DNA of 64,000 nt from Benincasa hispida (Eukaryota; Streptophyta; Magnoliopsida; Cucurbitales; Cucurbitaceae), in NCBI RefSeq assembly GCF_009727055.1, contig NC_052354.1, positions 40,482,219-40,546,218 of the forward strand. Direction: 5' to 3'. Position numbers and translations under genes: made by a program. The notes beneath the pieces were generated by a model. It had not been told where the DNA came from. It made no database searches and saw nothing but the letters and a program-made list of their open reading frames with translations. Of the stretch, positions 59,563 to 64,000 are shown piece after piece; position 1 is the stretch's first letter, and every line of letters begins with the position of its first letter.

Positions 59563-61070
59563 TGTACTATATAAAGTGATTGGAAAAATAAGTGTAAATG
59601 TGAATGATGCGTTGATGCGTTTATGATGCATTAGTGACACGTTGTGCAACAGGACGCATGACACTCCTCTATAGGCGTTCAAGTTTTCCTAAATCAGATC
59701 CAAGTATAAATCCAACTCAGGTTCCTGGTAAGTCCAGGGTCAAACTCAGGGATTCAGATTAAAGCTAACGCAGGTCTTGCATTGTAACTGTTGTAGAAAT
59801 ATCCTAAGTGTATACAGAAATGAGTTATTTACACTAAGGTACTGTGTGTGTGTGCAAGATGACACAAAAGGGTCAAGTAGAGAATGATGGGTCGTGTGAA
59901 AATGGAGTTTAATGCAAGTGATATGCATCGATCTAAGTTAAATGTACACAAACAAGAATATGATGCGAATGAGATGACTTGTTTATCTCCGTTTATGCGT
60001 TAAACTTCTATTCGACACTTCTCAATGTGAATATCATACAATACCTATCCCTAGGATGTATGCGTCAGTCACGGGATGCAATGAAACACCAGTGCGTTTA
60101 TCTCTAGATGTACTAAGTGTTTCTAACTTGATACTGGCTTACTCATTATCCCGAATAATTTAAGCTAAAGCTGCTTTTACCAATTGATCTAGTTGGCTTA
60201 AGCATTTCGAAGTGTAATTTTGCATGAAGTTATAGATGCATCCAACATAAAACAAGAAATAAACCGTGGCGAAGTATGATAGATCAAATGTGTGAATTTA
60301 TAAATAAACTAAATGTCTTTACAAAACCAACAATTAATCAAATGAGAAAACGAAAACGATAAGCAAGATGAAATGAAAGGAATCAAGTCATAGAGTACAA
60401 TCTCTTATCCTCTTTGGTTCAATTCTAGTTCGTGTACAACCACTTGTGGAAGAATTGGAAGAAAGGTCTCTCTTGAGCTCAGCAAGGTCTCTCTTGAGCT
60501 CAGCTTCCTCCATTCTTTGATCGGTGGTGGTGGTAGTTCTCTTCTCTCTTGTTCTTCTCGTCACCACAGGATAACTCTACAGTTTAAAAATTTCAGAATT
60601 ATGCAATGAGTTCAAAGATCGTTCATCTGGTGGGATTTCTTCTATTTATAGGCGTCGGTCTTCTTCAATTTGATGATGGACAACATTAAATTCCATACCC
60701 TGATCAGCTGCTTGACACTCAGATGCTTTTCAGACGCCGTCTGCTGCAGATGCCCATGCTTGCAAGTGGTGATTTGACATAAACAGCCTGAATCAATGAA
60801 TCTTCCTTGCGTTGAATCCCTCAAACGCATGCCCCATGCGTTAGACTTTGTCTGCGACACTTTTCTTAATCATGCGTTGGACTTTGTTGAGATCCTGCAA
60901 TATCATGCGTTAGTGCCACAGTATTTTAGCAATAAACATTCTTTTGCATGAGTTTGATAGTGTTCGAGTAATTCCATGCATTTCCTCTAAAAATGATGAG
61001 ATTTTATCATTAAAGACCCCAATTGTTCCAACTTTTGAGCCACATTAACTTATATTTCTACAAGTTATCA
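59563..61070 (-). repeat. 3' LTR of a second Athila-type element
   Basis: On the minus strand it starts TGATAACTTGTAGAAATATA at 61070, directly after a purine tract. A TATAAATAG box lies at 60650-60643. The left boundary near 59563 is set by where the copia LTR stops. Length about 1.5 kb. It contains many ATGCGT/ACGCAT hexamers. Confidence 0.75.
60643..60650 (-). promoter_or_regulatory. TATA box in the Athila-type 3' LTR
   Basis: TATAAATAGAAG on the minus strand, placed as in the 49.18-kb copy. Confidence 0.5.
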
Positions 61071-61084
61071 CACCCCCAAATTTG
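61071..61084 (-). other. Polypurine tract of the second Athila-type element
   Basis: CAAATTTGGGGGTG on the minus strand, immediately before the LTR start. Similar tracts occur at about 61760-61775 and 62148-62160. Confidence 0.75.
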
Positions 61085-62159
61085 AACAATGCTTGTCCTC
61101 GAGTATTCCACAAATAATTCTTTGTTATCTCCATTGTCTTTAGTGTGCAGGGTTCACCTCTCATCATATTCACTTTTAAGCTTGAGACTGAAGTTTGGAA
61201 AATGTAACGCAGGTTGATTCTTTTCTAAAAGGAAGAATGTTTTATTTCAGGTGCAGCAAGCTTTTTTTCAACAACTCATTTTCGTTTCTAAAAACATTCT
61301 CGTTTTTTCTAAACCAACAATGTGTTAAATGCTTTTAAAATAGATGCTGGTTAAAAGAAAAAGTATGAATTTTGGGTTACCCATGTGTTGTTCTAGGTAT
61401 CCCACTTTCGTTTTGGCTTTCCCCCACGGGTGTCATGCGAGCATTCAACTACGGGTGAGAACCTTCACAACTAAAATCATATCTAGCATGCATGTGTTTC
61501 AAGATACAACTTCTTTAAACTAGATAGAGGAGTTTTGGGACGCATTGGTCTTGGAGACTTAACTTCGTTTTGGCTTGCCTCCACGAGTGTCATGCGAGCA
61601 TCCAACTACGGCTAAGTGCCTATTCCAATTTTTAACTCATGCCAATTTGAGGTTTTCTTTTAGAGTATTGACAGAAGAGTTTGCGTTTAACATCTTTCTA
61701 TTTTGTTTCCTTTCTTTTTGATGTATTCGATGAATGCGTCTTAACTCGGATTTTCCTCACCCCCAAATTTTGGAGATCAGCTAAATCCTCATTTCTAAAA
61801 GAGGAACAAAATTTCGAAAAAGCTTTGAGAATTTAGAAAGAAGTTTTGATTTAGAGCTTGCATGCGTTAGAACGAAAACATGTAGACTTTTTAGAAAAGT
61901 TCAGGCTTTGTTGATTTTCCTAACGCCTACTTTGTACTTATAAATTTAATATTACTAATATCATTAAGGTAAAACAATGCATAAGACTAGAAAAATAGCT
62001 AAAGAACAAAAAAGGTATGCTAAGGATAAACGCAAGAATGAAAAATGATAGAAATTTCATTCATTTCATTGGATAACTCAGTAATGGAATAAACAAACAT
62101 AACAAACAAATACAAAAGAACAAAAGAAACAAAGAACAAAGTAACCAACACCCCCAAAC
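61085..62159 (-). other. Non-coding 3' interior of the second Athila-type element
   Basis: No ORF. It contains a partial direct repeat: TTCGTTTTGGCTT to CAACTACGG at 61407-61454 and again at 61564-61611 (offset 157 bp), each with TGTCATGCGAGCAT. Confidence 0.6.
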
Positions 62160-63473
62160 TTATTGTGCTAGCGCGTGATCCCTACATTCTTCTGCAGGTT
62201 CTTCATCCATGAAGCGTAGAGTGTTCCTTAGGTGGGCAGGTAGCGGTGGCAAGGCAAACATTCCAACTAAGACCTGATTAATATACTGCGTTGTATAGAC
62301 GAACTGGTCTTGCATTCTTCTTGATTGTTGCCGCATGTAATCCCTTAGAACCTTATTTTACCATTGAAGAGTTTCAATGGACGCAGCCAGTGGTATGAGT
62401 TGATCGCTAATGAAAGTTTTCAACTCGTCAAGATCAATGCGTGTTTATGGCGATGTTGGCTCTTCGGCTCTTTCAACTGGGTCTTCAAGATTTCCTACAT
62501 TGCTTGACCCTAACCCAATTGGTTAAAAAATAACTAGAGGAGGTACAAAAGTTGGAATTGGAGCTGGTAAGGGAGAAGGAAGAGGACTAGGGATTTCTTG
62601 ATCTAAATTGGTAGTCTCGTGCTACGTTGGATCAAGAATCCCTTCTTGCGGGGCCAAATGTGAGTTTGAGAGAGGGATGTTTAGGTCTGGCCACGCTTTT
62701 TCATCAATAAACGCTTGCTCTGCTTCGTAATCTTCATTTTTTTAAGCTTCATTGCTGTATTCAATCACCCATACGCGTCTTCTTTTGGGGGCGCATTGGT
62801 AGGGTCGAGGTCTAGCTGCCACATCCTTGCGAGGTAGGGCAGACTGGTGCAGCGAACCACGAAGCAGACGCCTGATTAACTTGATATCCTTCAGACCATT
62901 GATTTCCTCATGATCATCCCCTAGAGAGATGCCCCCGCGTTCACACAGTGCACAATTCAGCCAAGGGAAGTAAAGTTGTCCTCATGGTTTTGCTTTAATG
63001 GCTTTGATCTGGTCCATTATTATCCTCCCTATGTCTAGAGAAATGCGTTGCATGATGCAGTAAGTGGCCAGGATACGTTCTCTTGATAATGTTTCATCAT
63101 TTGTTGTAGGTATGATGCTTTTCTTTATCAAGTAATACAAGTTTGCGTCTGGTTTCAGATTCTTGGAAGCTAAGATCTTTACTCCATTTCTTGATGTTTG
63201 CCATGTGCTTCCAGGTTTGGCCACTACTCTTAACGCATCTTCTATCTGGCTTGGAGTTGGATGTTCCAAGTTGTGGTTTCCCTCTGCATCTAGGTTGCTT
63301 GCAATATTGAACACTTCATTAATTTTTTCGGTTGAGAAGCGCACCAAAACACCATCAATGAACACCGTATTTTTCTCCATATCAAACTCACTGCTATAAA
63401 ATTGGCAGACAAGGTTGGGCCAAATCCTCGTGTGCCCAACGCATAGTTGACCCCAGCCCATTGCATCCACAAT

Positions 63474-63508
63474 NNNNNNNNNNNNNNNNNNNNNNNNNNN
63501 NNNNNNNN
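63474..63508. other. Assembly gap (35 N)
   Basis: Thirty-five N. The ORF reading through it has a run of X residues. Confidence 1.
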
Positions 63509-63533
63509 ACGCAGGGATGCTTCGACGCAAACC

Positions 63534-63661
63534 TCAGTTGGCTTCGCGTAATATGAGGGATGACTTCTGTCGTTCTACACCATCTTCAAAGTAAGGCTTC
63601 ACTCTTTGCCCATTTACCTTGAACGTATTTGTGCCATCCTCCCGCGTCAACTCTACTGCTC
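63534..63661 (-). pseudogene. Misplaced Athila-type integrase C-terminal tail
   Basis: The minus strand reads AVELTREDGTNTFKVNGQRV, then KPYFEDGVERQKS and a TGA at 63534-63536. The FKVNGQRVKPY phrase is the usual end of Athila integrases (compare KVNGHRLKVF in the 44.8-kb copy). It should lie upstream of the extra ORF, i.e. right of 63962, but sits inside it between adaptor and N gap. Confidence 0.8.
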
Positions 63662-63699
63662 CTGTCTCTTATACACATCTAGATGTGTATAAGAGACAG
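63662..63699. other. Library adaptor: second Tn5 mosaic-end junction
   Basis: Same 38-bp palindromic junction as at 53066: CTGTCTCTTATACACATCT at 63662-63680 followed by its exact complement. Confidence 0.98.
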
Positions 63700-64000
63700 A
63701 GGTTGCGTTCGGGGAAAAAGCCCTTCTAAGCAAGGATGTCACTAAATTGGCGCTTCCTCCCTTTGGTCTTTTTAGGTAACGTGGCAGTTACCTTGTGTTT
63801 GCCCGCCTCGTGTGCTTTGGCTTCCTTCGTCAGCTCCCTCAACTCATTTTCCAACTCTTTTTGGAGGCTGGTATTGCTCCAATTCCTTTTCCAACACTCT
63901 AGACCTTGAGCAGCTCTCATGCGTCGTACCCTCAGGACCAGATGTGGATTGCTCTTCTTCATCCTCCAAAATTAATTCTTTTTCTCAACACTCTTTTTCC

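Larger units (their letters stand above)
62160..63962 (-). pseudogene. Extra ORF of Athila-type element (putative plant transposon protein domain), scrambled
   Basis: Many Athila elements carry an extra ORF between integrase and 3' LTR with the putative plant transposon protein domain (function unknown; sometimes called env-like). Here the N-terminal part (63962-63700) ends KRQFSDILA, stop, KGFFPERNL. The middle (63473-62982) reads MGWGQLCVGHTRIWPNLVCQ, then EKINEVFNIASN and ERILATYCIMQRISL. After a TGA at 62979-62981, the tail runs on (GQLYFPWLNCALCERGG, KRRRVWVIEYS, a Pro-rich stretch) to a TAA at 62160-62162 with more stops inside. N-terminal and middle parts are separated by adaptor, an integrase tail and an N gap, so the order is not biological. 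Confidence 0.7.

Noticed and set aside
63163..63399. 78-aa plus-strand ORF
   Set aside because: Antisense shadow of the putative plant transposon protein ORF.

Overview
This 64 kb window is AT-rich eukaryotic nuclear DNA from a flowering plant. The evidence is a 16-exon housekeeping gene with plant-style introns, many plant Ty1/copia and Ty3/gypsy (Athila-type) retrotransposons, small terminal-inverted-repeat elements, and a LINE tail. A cucurbit is my best guess from the look of the repeats, but this is inference. No prokaryotic operon, CRISPR array, rRNA or tRNA gene was recognised.

Layout. 1-1163: possible first exon of an unidentified leftward gene and a dispersed repeat. 1164-7078: a copia-type element (A) with an exact 5-bp target duplication (GAGCT), almost no interior, and two younger solo LTRs nested in its 5' LTR, each with its own exact duplication (GTTGA, TAAGT). 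7.3-9.8 kb: small inverted-repeat elements, one apparently nested in its own family. 10.0-17.9 kb: a decayed copia element (G) split in its integrase by a 2.4-kb solo LTR. 17.9-24.3 kb: mostly non-coding. 24354-30381 (minus): the only intact gene, a PWP1-type WD40 protein (491 residues by my splicing), with one GC-AG intron, a LINE tail in intron 2 and a small element in intron 15. 30.5-34.1 kb: repeat-derived, non-coding.

34.1 kb to the right end is retrotransposon on retrotransposon: a gag-only copia deletion derivative (D, 34108-38715), opposed LTR fragments, an Athila-type pol (41353-44876, plus), an Athila-type gag with tRNA-Asp-like primer site and 5' LTR (46.3-49.7 kb, minus), a 125-bp-arm inverted repeat, a second copia element (F, 50.2-55.9 kb) whose 3' LTR holds another reverse solo LTR (56289-58515), and the 3' end of a second Athila-type element (59.56-64 kb, minus) with an extra ORF of the putative plant transposon protein type.

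The sequence is a draft assembly. Two perfect Tn5 mosaic-end junctions (53066-53103 and 63662-63699) are library adaptor left in the contig. The first is flanked by an exact 85-bp duplication. The second, with an N gap, brackets an integrase tail lying in the wrong place inside another ORF. All retrotransposon ORFs carry stops, frameshifts or deletions. The most informative results are the datable nested insertions, the assembly artefacts, the PWP1 gene model, and a variable GATCG-rich domain shared by many LTR copies. I found no convincing new functional system.
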